Source: Phytophthora hibernalis (lineage: Eukaryota > Oomycota > Peronosporomycetes > Peronosporales > Peronosporaceae). From it: a stretch of 64,000 nucleotides of DNA. Below are positions 55,673 through 64,000 of the stretch, piece by piece (the stretch's first letter is position 1; every line of letters begins with the position of its first letter). Made by a program: the position numbers and the translations under genes. The DNA is taken from NCBI GenBank assembly GCA_012656075.1, contig JAAKBF010000151.1:1054001-1118000 (forward strand), given 5' to 3'. The notes under the pieces are model-generated. The model was not told the origin of the DNA, did not search any database, and worked only from the letters and a program-made list of their open reading frames with translations.

Positions 55673-56613
55673 ATGACAGCACCTCCACCGCTGGGCTGTC
55701 TTCGCTTAGTAAATGTCGCCTCTTGGGACCCGTCCTCTCCCGAATGGGGGCGAGTGCTACACCAGATCCCTGTGCACGAGCAGCAACAGGTGATGCGTTT
55801 CATGTTCGCGAAGGACCAAAAGCTGGCGCTGGGCAGTCGCTTGCTGCAGCGACAGCTGATCCACGACCTCTTCGGGTTCAACTACGGCGCCATCGAAATT
55901 GCACGCACACCCCAGGTGCGTGTTTTTTAGATAGTAGTGTTATTGATGCTTGTTTACCCTATCATGATGATCTACAGAACAAACCGTACTGGAAGCGTCC
56001 CACAGAAAGCTCTGCTCCTCCATTGTGGAATTTCAACGTCTCGCACCATGGCACTATCGTGGCGATTGCCAGTGCCTCTCACTCTTTGGTCGGTGTGGAT
56101 GTCGTGCAACTGACCGATCGACCTCGTCGTAAGACGTCGGTCGAGGAGTTCTTCCGAGCTTTTACCGATCACTTCAATCCGAGAGAATGGAGTTACATTC
56201 ACGGAACAGTGTCGCCTGAAAGCGGGGATGAAGACGATCAGTACACGAGGTTCTATCGACTTTGGTCGCTGAAAGAGGCATATATCAAGGCGGTGGGCAT
56301 TGGTCTTGGCTTCTCGCTGCTTCGAGCCGAGTTTGTTCGAGTGGATTCAGCCACAGAGGACCGATGGGAACTCTTTTTGGATGGACACCGTGCAGGCGAC
56401 TGGCACTTTACCTCTACTCAAATCAATGACTCGCACCTCGTGAGCGTTGCGTACGGACCGCTTTCGGCGATGTGGAGGCCCGAGACGAGCTCGATTTTCC
56501 CGCATGTTGACATCGCAGAAACTTTGCAATCTGGTGGATACTGCATTGATGAGAACGAGGACACCACAACGTGGCAAGAATGGAGATTCCCAGACCTAAC
56601 CCAAACATCCTAA
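55673..56613 (+). CDS. AASDHPPT: 4'-phosphopantetheinyl transferase (AASDHPPT type)
   Basis: Two exons: 55,673-55,915 and 55,978-56,613, with a 62-nt GT-AG intron (CAG|GTGCGT...CTACAG|AAC). The product is 292 residues. It transfers phosphopantetheine from CoA to carrier-protein serines (fatty-acid, polyketide or aminoadipate enzymes). N-terminal half: FAKDQKLALGSRLLQRQL and RTPQ-NKPYW. C-terminal half: FNFNVSHHGTIVAI-like core (here NFNVSHHG), GVDVVQL with the Mg-binding Asp, and WSLKEAYIKAVGIGLGF (W-x2-KEA-x3-K). Length fits the human/yeast Lys5 group. The ATG at 55,673 is preferred over an upstream in-frame ATG (55,604), which only adds a non-conserved tail. It is convergent with V-ATPase E. 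Confidence 0.93.
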
Positions 56614-56801
56614 CGCAGTTGCAAGCGCGCTGTTTGTAAAAGTTAAAGCGATAGACACAAACCTTAGTTAGGCCTTGGTGCTTGTTCCGGTTGTCGCGCC
56701 GTGTGCACAGCATGAAAACGCGACGCTGAATTCGATGCATCATCCTTCTCTCCCTTCCGTCACTCACTTGTAGCGAAAGTTGATTCGCCCGGAGTTCGGC
56801 T

Positions 56802-57631
56802 TTACGGATTCGGGAACAGCATCTTGCGGACCGTGGGCTTGAGGTCGTAGTAGATCTGGTCCAGACGCGTGTCCAGTGTGTTGTTACACACAATCTTGCC
56901 CTGCTTGGCGTATAGCACGACACCTCCGGCCTTGGCGTCGGCTAGCATGCCATCGGGAATCTTGTTGAGCGTCACTTTCACCTTGCTCACGTCCAGGTTG
57001 GCCTCCTTCTTCATGGTGGCAATGTACTTGTCCGTGGCCTCCTTGATCACTGTCTCTGCGACGTGCACGTCCTTGGCTCGCACAGCGACCACCACGTCCG
57101 TCTCGTAGAGTTTGATAAGCCCCTGCACAATGAGGTCACGCAGCAGCACCTTGTTCTTGTCGTCCGCCGTCGTGTAGTTCCGCAGCTGGCCCTGGCCGTC
57201 CACGATGAGCGTCTTCAGGAGTTCGTCACGAGCAATCATCTTCTGTCGTCGCGAGGCGCCAATCTCCGCCGATCGAGCACTGTCGTAACACAGAAAACGT
57301 CAGCATAACCACCTGTAAACCTCTGAGTAGCCCACTCACATGCGCTTGTTGATCTCGCGCTCCTTCTCCTTGCGCGTGTACTCCTCCTGGATCTTGATCT
57401 TGGCGTTGTGCACCAGCATCTGCTTCTCCAAGTTGAAGTCGTGCTCCGTCTAGCAAAATGACAAAATAACCCCTCACAGTCAGCAAAAAGCTTCTCATCC
57501 TCCAGCTTGTAAGCTCTAAAGATCGTCGTTTTCGGTACCTTGATGCGGATCTCGTTGGCCTTCTCCTGCGCCTCCTGCAGGATGAAGTTCACCATCTGCT
57601 TGATCTGGCGGTCGGCATCGGACGCGTTCAT
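56802..57631 (-). CDS. VMA4: V-type proton ATPase subunit E
   Basis: Three exons on the minus strand: 57,539-57,631, 57,340-57,449 and 56,802-57,279. They are separated by GT-AG introns of 89 and 60 nt and give 226 residues, the usual length. The N-terminus MNASDADRQIKQMVNFILQE is the family start, followed by a long charged coiled coil (EKANEIRIK, TEHDFNLEKQMLVHNAKIKI). The C-terminal domain includes LLRDLIVQGLIKLYE and NNTLDTRLDQIYYDLKP. The subunit is a peripheral stalk of the V1 sector, which acidifies vacuoles. Its ATG is 181 bp from that of SDHAF2 on the other strand, so a shared promoter is likely. No frameshift is present. Confidence 0.96.
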
Positions 57632-57812
57632 CTTGGCTCTCGACGGCTCGGACACTTACACACGACCTCTTCCTACCGGTATTCTGGCTTTGAAGATCTT
57701 CCAATCTTCATTTCGTACTTACACGAAGCACCCCATTTTCCACCAATGACAAACCGTTCCGCATCCTCAACCAGCGTCAGTTGAGTTTTTGCCAGGTGAG
57801 ACGCAAGTCGAG
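57632..57812. promoter_or_regulatory. Shared divergent promoter, V-ATPase E / SDHAF2
   Basis: 181 bp between two divergent start codons. It contains candidate initiators on the plus strand (CTTCATTTCGTACTT at about 57,712-57,726) and a CCAAT-like box (CCACCAATGAC, about 57,739). No Inr-FPR is as clear as at the GH5 or PEPCK genes. Confidence 0.4.
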
Positions 57813-58343
57813 ATGCTGAGGACGGTAAAATCCGCTGTACGCCGCTGCGCCAGGGCCCAGCCACTGCGACTGCTGTCTACAAACCCGATGGTAGACAACA
57901 ACGCCTTCGTGCACAGCATCTCCAAGGAGCAGGCCAAGCGCGCACTGGAGCGCGGCGCCGCCATCCGCGCCGACCACTTCGCGGCCAAGGGCGACTTCCC
58001 GTCTTCCAGTCAGGGCGATCACCTGGTGGACGCGGACGAGGCCAACCGCAAGCGCGTCATCTACCGTAGCAAGCAGCGCGGCTGGCTCGAAGTGGACCTG
58101 CTGCTGGGTCGCTGGGCCAGCCAGAACGTCATGCAGCTGTCGAGTCACGAGCTGCAGCAGTACGAGGACGTGCTGAACGAGGAGACCATCGACATCTTCA
58201 ACTACATCTCCGGCAAGAGCCCCGTGCCCGAGAGACTGGACACGCCCATGATGAAGAGGCTGCAGGACTACTGCCTCACGTCACCGCTGGGCAAGGCGTC
58301 CATTGAGGGATTCGCACACAACAAGAAGTTCATGAGCAACTAA
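57813..58343 (+). CDS. SDHAF2: Succinate dehydrogenase assembly factor 2 (Sdh5 family), mitochondrial
   Basis: 176 residues from ATG 57,813. The N-terminus MLRTVKSAVRRCARAQPLRL is basic and Arg-rich, a typical mitochondrial presequence. The conserved core is RVIYRSKQRGWLEVDLLLG, followed by LSSHELQQYEDVLNEETIDI and FNYISGKSPVPERLD, as in SdhE/Sdh5 (DUF339). The family promotes covalent attachment of FAD to the flavoprotein of complex II. The first ATG after the divergent promoter was used; an upstream extension would need a non-ATG start. It is convergent with the next gene (139 bp apart). The frame is intact. Confidence 0.93.
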   Translation: MLRTVKSAVRRCARAQPLRLLSTNPMVDNNAFVHSISKEQAKRALERGAAIRADHFAAKGDFPSSSQGDHLVDADEANRKRVIYRSKQRGWLEVDLLLGRWASQNVMQLSSHELQQYEDVLNEETIDIFNYISGKSPVPERLDTPMMKRLQDYCLTSPLGKASIEGFAHNKKFMSN

Positions 58344-58482
58344 AAGAGGTTGGAGAGAGGTTTTCTTGTGAATGAGACGCTACTGGTGGCTTTGACTCTT
58401 GATCTCTGTCGTAAAGTGTAGATACGACGTGTTGGACGCGTTTTACATGTATCTTGCTGTTTCTTGGCTGGAAATCACTTGG

Positions 58483-60824
58483 TTATTTGTCGTTTGGGGA
58501 TGGTGTGCTTGTAGCGGGACGGCAACGGTAGAATGAAATGTTGCTGAGGTCCATGGCAAGGCAGGCGAGGAGTTGACGGGATTCTTCAGGTAACAGCAGG
58601 CGACTCTCTTGGAAACGGATGATGAGGCGGAGAGCGAGATGGAACGGGACAGGAACCTTCATGTCGTAGTACAATACGTTCTTGTCGTTGGTTGCCGGCA
58701 TGATGAAGCCGAAGCCCACCAATGTGTATTCGCTGCCGTTGTACAAGACCCCGCGTGCAGTGGCGTTCACAACCTCCTGGTACTGTGGATTTTCAGCTCG
58801 AATTTTCACGTACAAAGCGATGGACTCATCGAGAGCCATCATTTGGCTTTTGAACAAGCTGACCAACTCGATCAGCTCGCTTTCGTTGAATTTATCCATC
58901 ATGGGAACGCTGTGGTTGAGCTCCATCGAAACTTTGGTGTCGTGGTTCGTGTCTGCATAGTATGAAACGATTTCGTCAAGAACGGGCACGTGCTCATTCA
59001 TGAGGTATTCGAACACGTGCAGCGGAGTTGGGTCTTCACTAACTGACAAATTCACGGCTCCAACCACACCATCAGCAAACTCATCGATGTCAAGGTCGTG
59101 GCTTGAGTACCAAACTGTGGACGGACCCTGCAGGCCATGGCTAAGCGCTCGACGTTCCGCCTCGAAAGCAACTTGGACCATTTCCAGCAGTGCCTCCAGT
59201 CGCACGGCACGTTTCGTAGCTGAAGCTATGTCAGTGCTAGCAAACGTTCCAAACAGCGTCAACGTTGTCAACGAAGGCGTGTACACGGTCACGCCCGACT
59301 GTACCAGACACTGCTGCTCCACTGTGCAACTATCTCCGGGTGCGTTTTCGTTGACAACGTGCTCATCAGGAGCAAACACCGCATTATCGACTGATGGGTA
59401 AGCATAAAAGTGAACTAGCGCTGCGTAGACTCCGGTCCGCGTCGAGAAATCCGCCCCAGTATCTTCCATATCGCTAAGATGCCTCAACGAGACATTGCCA
59501 ACTTGACTTAAGTAACCAAGGCTTCCTGACTTGCTGTCTTCAGGAACAGAAACATTACTGGTACTCGTCAAGTTCTCTTGGAGAAATGCTGCTAGCGATG
59601 GGAAAGCCGAGTGTGAAGCATTTGAACGGTTTGCAAAACGAGGAATGCCAGTCTCGAAGTAAAATTCCTGCAGCTGAAGCTGAATTTGCTCCAGTGCTTG
59701 AATCTCGCGCCCACTCATTGTGGTTCCGATTTGGTTCACGCTCATGTTCATATCTGCTTCTCTAAACACTGGTTCGTTGGTGTCGACGGTTGTCGATTCA
59801 ACAGCCAAGTCTCTGAATCGCCGCGGAAATGCGCTGCTCTCGGATGCGGCAAAACTTGATGAAGAAAAGTCGAGCCTTTCGTCGACATCCTTGAACTTGA
59901 ACCGCTATCCATATCATCATCGTCAAGAGCGAGTGCGTGCATAAGGCGCGACGCTATGAGTCGTGTTACGTTTAGACGTGGAGACCAAAGCCACGGATAG
60001 CTGTCAGCTGGAAGCGTTGGTGGTGGCATATTATCGTTGCGAACGTAATACTGGTTTGAGTACCCCGCATACGGTGAAAAAGCGGCAGTGTAGCGTGCGT
60101 ATAGCTGAGCACGAAGGCTTTCGCCATTATACTGGAATGCCAGTGTCGTATTTGACCGAGTCTCGTCACTCTCTATTGCTTCGATTGCATCTGCCGGCAG
60201 TGTAAGGTTGAACTCTCGTATCATTTCGCTAGAGTTCATCGATTTCAGACGCTGGGCGAACATCTCGTCTTCAAAGTAGTCCACATAATGGCTCTGGATG
60301 AGGTTCCAGGCAACACGACCAAATGACTTCAACAGTGGCAGAGCCTTGTCCATGAGAAACATCCTGACGGCTTTGTTTCGGCGCCGACGCACATCGTTAG
60401 ACCTCAGCGAGTTGCCATAGTCCATCGGAGACACGAGATTGTACATAAGGAGCCGAGGTATATCCTTCTTCAAGGTGCGACGACCTTGGGTCGAGAGCAC
60501 CCACTTGGAAACCCATGGGGTCTGAGCTGCAACCGCGCCTCGAAAATCTTCAAGACTGCCAAGTGATGACTCATTGCTCAGCACAACTTTTCCATCTGGG
60601 AGGCGCTTCCAGTGAGGCTGGTGCATGTACGGGTTGTCTTGAGCCCATACATCGGTAGTATTCACACACGAAGCGTTTCCACCCGATGAGCTTTCTGGCA
60701 CTCCGTCTTGGCACCTCTCTCTCGTGACTGCATCCGTCGCAACACAAAGCATCAACATCACTGCAGACACAGTTGACAACATAGCACAAGTAACACCGCT
60801 TCTCCGCAAGGCGAGCTTCTTCAT
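58483..60824 (-). CDS. Large secreted glycoprotein of unknown function (one frameshift)
   Basis: ATG 60,824 opens a signal peptide (MKKLALRRSGVTCAMLSTVS then a hydrophobic core to about residue 32). The chain continues about 780 residues to a stop at 58,483. It is joined from two frames by one missing base at about 59,900, where DDDDMDSG continues as FKFKDVDERLDFSSSS. There are at least ten N-glycosylation sequons, several Cys, and no other membrane helix. Folded-looking blocks include FGRVAWNLIQSHYVDYFEDE, SPYAGYSNQYYV, WYSSHDLDIDEFADGVVG and PVPFHLALRLIIRFQESRLL. I do not recognise a family. Its size, secretion and lack of RxLR or Crinkler motifs argue against a classical effector; an extracellular or vacuolar enzyme or wall protein is possible. 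Confidence 0.75.
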
Positions 60825-61352
60825 GCCGGCACGATATTTATATAAAAGTTAAGGTGATTTCCTGCAAAAAACAGTTCTTTCTCAGGCTTCGTCAGACATC
60901 ATTACTTCGTAATACCGAAAAGGATTTCGATTCACGACGGCGCTAGGCGTGTCCTTGGTATTAATAAAATACCCTCGCATCACTTCCGCTACAGTAGCAT
61001 GCCGAATTTGGCGGCAAACTCACGTTGGTCTGGATCGTAGTTATTTCTTGAGCTGGATGGTGCAGCGTTGAGAATTGCCTGCAAATTTCTCGGGCTCAAC
61101 TACTACAGTAGTACTTCGGAGTGAGGGCGACAAAGGACACTGTCTATGGTGCTGTCACAGCACCATAGTGCAGCGAGAAGACCGTGGCAACGCAACCTGC
61201 TTAAGCTTATTAAATGCTGCACCTCCCGCTTCAGCAAGTCTGCAAATTCAGATGTCTATCTTTTTACACATGTTGATTTTGTTTTACTTTGCCATGGCTA
61301 GAGAACTGGTACCCATGATACTGTTGCTGCTGCACCGCATTGCCGTCCTAAG
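60825..61352. other. Intergenic region, PEPCK 3' side and glycoprotein promoter
   Basis: It holds a TATA-like AT stretch (60,834-60,845) just upstream of the glycoprotein ATG and a perfect 12-bp-arm hairpin (61,144-61,168). No gene is visible. Confidence 0.4.
61144..61168. repeat. Perfect 25-bp palindrome
   Basis: The arms CTATGGTGCTGT and ACAGCACCATAG flank a single C. It lies about 185 bp downstream of the PEPCK stop, in position for a 3' UTR hairpin or a regulatory site of the next gene. Confidence 0.85.
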
Positions 61353-63060
61353 TTACACCTGGGGTCCGAACTTGGAGTAGTCGGTGAAGTCTGCCGAGAC
61401 GTACTTGTTGAAGTTGGCCTGGAACATGCCGGCCAGCTTCTTGGCGGTGGCGTCGTAGGCGTCCTTGTCGCTCCAGGCCTCGCGCGGGTTGAGCACGTTC
61501 TCGGGGATGCTGCCGAGCTGCTTGGGCACGTCGAAGCCGAAGTTGGCGTCCTTTGTGAACTGCGAGTCCTTGATGGAGCCGTCCAGGATGGCGTCGATGC
61601 AGGCGCGCGTGTCCTTGATGCTCATGCGCTTGCCCACGCCGTAGCCGCCGCTCGTCCAGCCCGTGTTGACGAGGTAGACGGACGTGTTGTGCGTCTGCAG
61701 CTTCTTCTGCAGCAGGTCGGCGTACTTGGTCGGGTGCAGCGGCAGGAAGGCGGCGCCGAAGCACGCGCTGAAGGTCGCGGTGGGCTCCGTCACGCCGCGT
61801 TCCGTGCCGGCGACCTTGGCTGTGTAGCCCGAGAGGAAGTGGTACATGGCCTGGCCGTCGCTCAGCTTGGACACGGGCGGCAGCACGCCGTAGGCGTCGC
61901 ACGTGAGGAAGACGATGTTGACGGGTGGCCGCCGCTCGACGTGGGCTCGTGGTTGGGAATGTGGTAGATGGGGTACGACACGCGGCCGTTCTCCGTCTTG
62001 GACGTGTTGTAGAAGTCGGGCTCCTTCGTAGCGGCGTCCACAAACGTGTTCTCGAGGAGAGCGTCGCGCTTGATGGCGTTGTAGATGTCCGGCTCGTTCT
62101 CTTGGCTGAGGTTGATGGTCTTAGCATAGCAACCACCCTCAAAGTTGAAGATGCCATCATCGTCCCAGCCGTGCTCGTCGTCACCAATGAGGTAACGGTG
62201 AGGGTCAGCCGACAGGGTCGTCTTTCCCGTTCCGGAAAGACCAAAGAACAGAGCGGTATCACCCTTCTTGCCCTTATTCGCAGAGCAGTGCATGGCCATG
62301 ATGCCGTCCAACGGCAGCCAGTAGTTCATCATGGAGAAGATGCCCTTCTTCATCTCACCGCCGTACCACGTGCCTCCGATCACGGCCACGTCCTTCTCAA
62401 TGTTGAAGGCCACGAACACCTCCGAGTTCAGGCCCTGCTTCTTGAAGTCCTGGTTGGTCACCTTGCAGGCGTTCACAATAGTGAAGTCCGGCTTAAAATC
62501 GGCGATCTCCTCCTCAGTCTGCGGCCGCAGAAACATATTGGTCACGAAGTGGTGCTGCCACGCCAGCTCCGTGATGAAGCGCACTTTCTTGCGCGACGCC
62601 GGGTTGGCGCCGGCATAACCGTCAAAGACGTACACCTTCTCAGCATTGCCGTAGTGCTTGCTCACGGTCTCGTAGAGCTCGTCGAAGACCTCGGCGCTCA
62701 CGGGCTGGTTGATGTCGCCCCACCAAATGTTCTTGCTGGAAGGCGCCTGGTCCACAATGTACTTGTCCTGGGCGAGCGGCCCGTGAACTTGCCCGTGTCG
62801 ATCGTGTACGTGCCGTTCTTGACGAACTCGCCCTCGCCGTTCTTCTCCTCGTGGGCCGCGATCTCGTCGTAGCTCAGGTTGCGGTGCACTTTCGTCTTGG
62901 CGTTCGTGATTCCGAACTTCTCGAGGCCCAGCGACGCGGCGCTCGCGTTGGCGAACGAGCGCAGGGCGAAGGACGAGGAGAAGGCGGGCGACGAGCGCGC
63001 CATCTTCATGGCTCCTAGGCGCTGCACGCGCAGACTCGCGCGCAGGGCAGACGTGAACAT
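61353..63060 (-). CDS. PCK1: Phosphoenolpyruvate carboxykinase, ATP-type, with mitochondrial-like presequence (two -1 frameshifts)
   Basis: ATG 63,060 to stop 61,353, about 569 residues after allowing two missing bases (about 62,770 and 61,923). It converts oxaloacetate and ATP to phosphoenolpyruvate, the entry step of gluconeogenesis. Visible motifs: substrate-binding TGRSP, ADP-binding P-loop GLSGTGKTTLSADP, metal site HGWDDDGIFNFEGGCYAK, and VNTGWTSGGYGVGKRM near the end. The first 50 residues (MFTSALRASLRVQRLGAMKM, rich in Arg, Ser, Ala, no acids) look like a mitochondrial transit peptide. Both shifts fall in GC-rich runs (CCAGG-AC, CACCCG-TC) and the protein is otherwise perfect, so assembly error is likely. 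A clear Inr-FPR promoter supports expression. Confidence 0.93.
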
Positions 63061-63098
63061 CGTAGGTCTCTGAGGAAGGTGTTGTGCTGTACAGGCGG

Positions 63099-63115
63099 CG
63101 AATTGAGATGTGAGC
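63099..63115 (-). promoter_or_regulatory. Oomycete Inr-FPR core promoter of PEPCK
   Basis: The minus strand reads GCTCACATCTCAATTCG, with Inr TCACATCT and FPR CAATTCG. Transcription would start about 50 nt before the ATG. Confidence 0.65.
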
Positions 63116-63172
63116 GCGGAAAAGATATAAGGTCGCGCTGCTGACGTTCGAGGATACTTTTGCCGGCTGGGG

Positions 63173-63269
63173 ATTGGCTGATAGTAGGTGCCGAGCACTC
63201 CCTACCCCGGATATAGAATTTTGACCAATGAGTATGGCCTGTCGAAAAGAAACGCGCGACTGCGATTGG
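63173..63269 (-). promoter_or_regulatory. CCAAT-box cluster upstream of PEPCK
   Basis: Three CCAAT pentamers (63,173-63,177 and 63,265-63,269 on the minus strand; 63,225-63,229 on the plus strand) lie about 60-155 bp upstream of the Inr. CCAAT boxes bind NF-Y-type factors and suit a regulated metabolic gene. Confidence 0.5.
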
Positions 63270-64000
63270 TCAAACGAAAACTTCAACCGGACTGTATTGC
63301 TTCGCCCGGCCACGTACGCAGTCGGCGCGGCGCTGGCCACTGATGTCGCCGTGTTCCTCGGCGCGAAACATCGGCGCGTCACAGCGTGAGCCTGGCCATT
63401 GCAGTTCCGGCAGCAGCAAAGCGTATGATGGTCAACAACTGGAAGGCAGCCTCCGGCTCCTGTGGCAAGCAGAGCGCATTCGCGGCGAGAGGAAGCCTCA
63501 GAGGATGGCACCGACATGTACCTGTCGCCACCGTCGGGACACCGGGAGGGGCGCGCGTCTATTGCGGCCATAGTAATCGAGAGTGGGGCGCGGATTTGAA
63601 GACCACCTTCTTGTGACCCTGTTTTGCGGCGGCGATACATTTTGCTAGTCTCGCGCAAGTTCAGTTTCGTCACATGTGGAGGACTCACGTTCGCCCTATC
63701 CGATAATTGGACGCCACCTTAGTTCACCAACTCGGTCACCAAGGCCAGCCCCAACAGCAAGTGAGCAAGACCGACGCTGACAGACCAGGCCGGCGTTGCC
63801 GTTTGTTAAAACAAGGCCGCATCGCATCACTGCAGACATCCAAGCAGAAATGGACACAAAGATACGCTCGCGAGCCGCGAACCAAGCACCAGGAGATTGT
63901 TCCCGTGAGCGCACCGAGAGCGTCATCCAGGTCTCTACACTGTGCAAGAAGAGATTTCTCATTGTTGCAAGAGCATGCTGCATCCCATCTCCCTCGCTGC
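63270..64000. other. Right-hand end, no supported gene
   Basis: Short ORFs on both strands have no domain or signal. Part may be the distal promoter of PEPCK. Confidence 0.35.

Noticed and set aside
58483..60824. RxLR or Crinkler effector
   Set aside because: No RxLR-dEER or LFLAK-type motif follows the signal peptide, and the protein is far larger than most RxLR effectors.
61348..62262. Arg-rich minus-strand ORF over the PEPCK 3' part
   Set aside because: Low-complexity reading of GC-rich PEPCK coding sequence in another frame.
61925..62872. 315-codon plus-strand ORF over PEPCK
   Set aside because: Antisense shadow; the minus strand has all PEPCK motifs.

Overview
The window looks like a nuclear fragment of a plant-pathogenic oomycete, most likely Phytophthora or a close relative. 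The evidence is: compact genes with 60-90 nt introns; GC-rich coding sequence in AT-richer, repeat-filled spacers; oomycete-type core promoters (Inr followed by an FPR element, GCTCATTYYNCAWTTT-like) 25-55 nt upstream of several start codons; and a mix of transposons that is usual in Phytophthora (MULE, Helitron, Crypton, Merlin, pogo, Tc1/IS630, Harbinger, copia, gypsy). I saw no CRISPR array, no rRNA and no bacterial operon.

Layout. (1) 1-1413, minus strand: 5' two thirds of a secreted GH5 exo-1,3-beta-glucanase. (2) 1.4-46.9 kb: a gene-poor block almost filled with decayed mobile elements. In order it holds an orphan gene (4.97-5.83 kb) beside a 144-bp tandem repeat, an ankyrin-repeat pseudogene (6.1-7.8), a Helitron (8.1-13.8), a copia element (16.9-22.8) with a MITE inside one LTR, pieces of a PP2B-like phosphatase on both sides of a Merlin transposase (25.2-29.1), a gypsy integrase scrap (30.3), a Tc1/IS630 element (32.3-33.8), a Crypton (34.7-36.7), a tRNA-like Pol III unit (37.4), a pogo-type transposase (37.7-39.3), two small TIR elements (39.4-40.3), a HEAT-protein scrap (40.8-41.3), and a two-gene MULE that carries a Ulp1-like protease (42.0-46.2). 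(3) 47.0-49.1 kb, minus strand: a second GH5 glucanase of the same family and orientation as the first. The two look like a former tandem pair pushed apart by the repeat block. (4) 49.1-55.6 kb: a second repeat zone, with a MULE that keeps perfect 9-bp target-site duplications (51,964-54,828) and an internally deleted Harbinger relic. (5) 55.6-63.1 kb: a gene-dense housekeeping island with phosphopantetheinyl transferase (+), V-ATPase subunit E (-), SDHAF2 (+), a large secreted glycoprotein of unknown function (-) and ATP-type PEP carboxykinase (-).

The island genes are metabolic: carrier-protein activation, vacuolar acidification, succinate dehydrogenase flavinylation and gluconeogenesis. 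They are not a pathway cluster. The glucanases are predicted to act on cell-wall beta-1,3-glucan.

An important caution: conserved genes here (GH5 copy B, PEPCK, the secreted glycoprotein, the orphan gene) carry seven single-base deletions and no single-base insertion. That one-sided pattern looks more like assembly or consensus errors than true pseudogenes, so broken genes outside the transposons should not be taken at face value.
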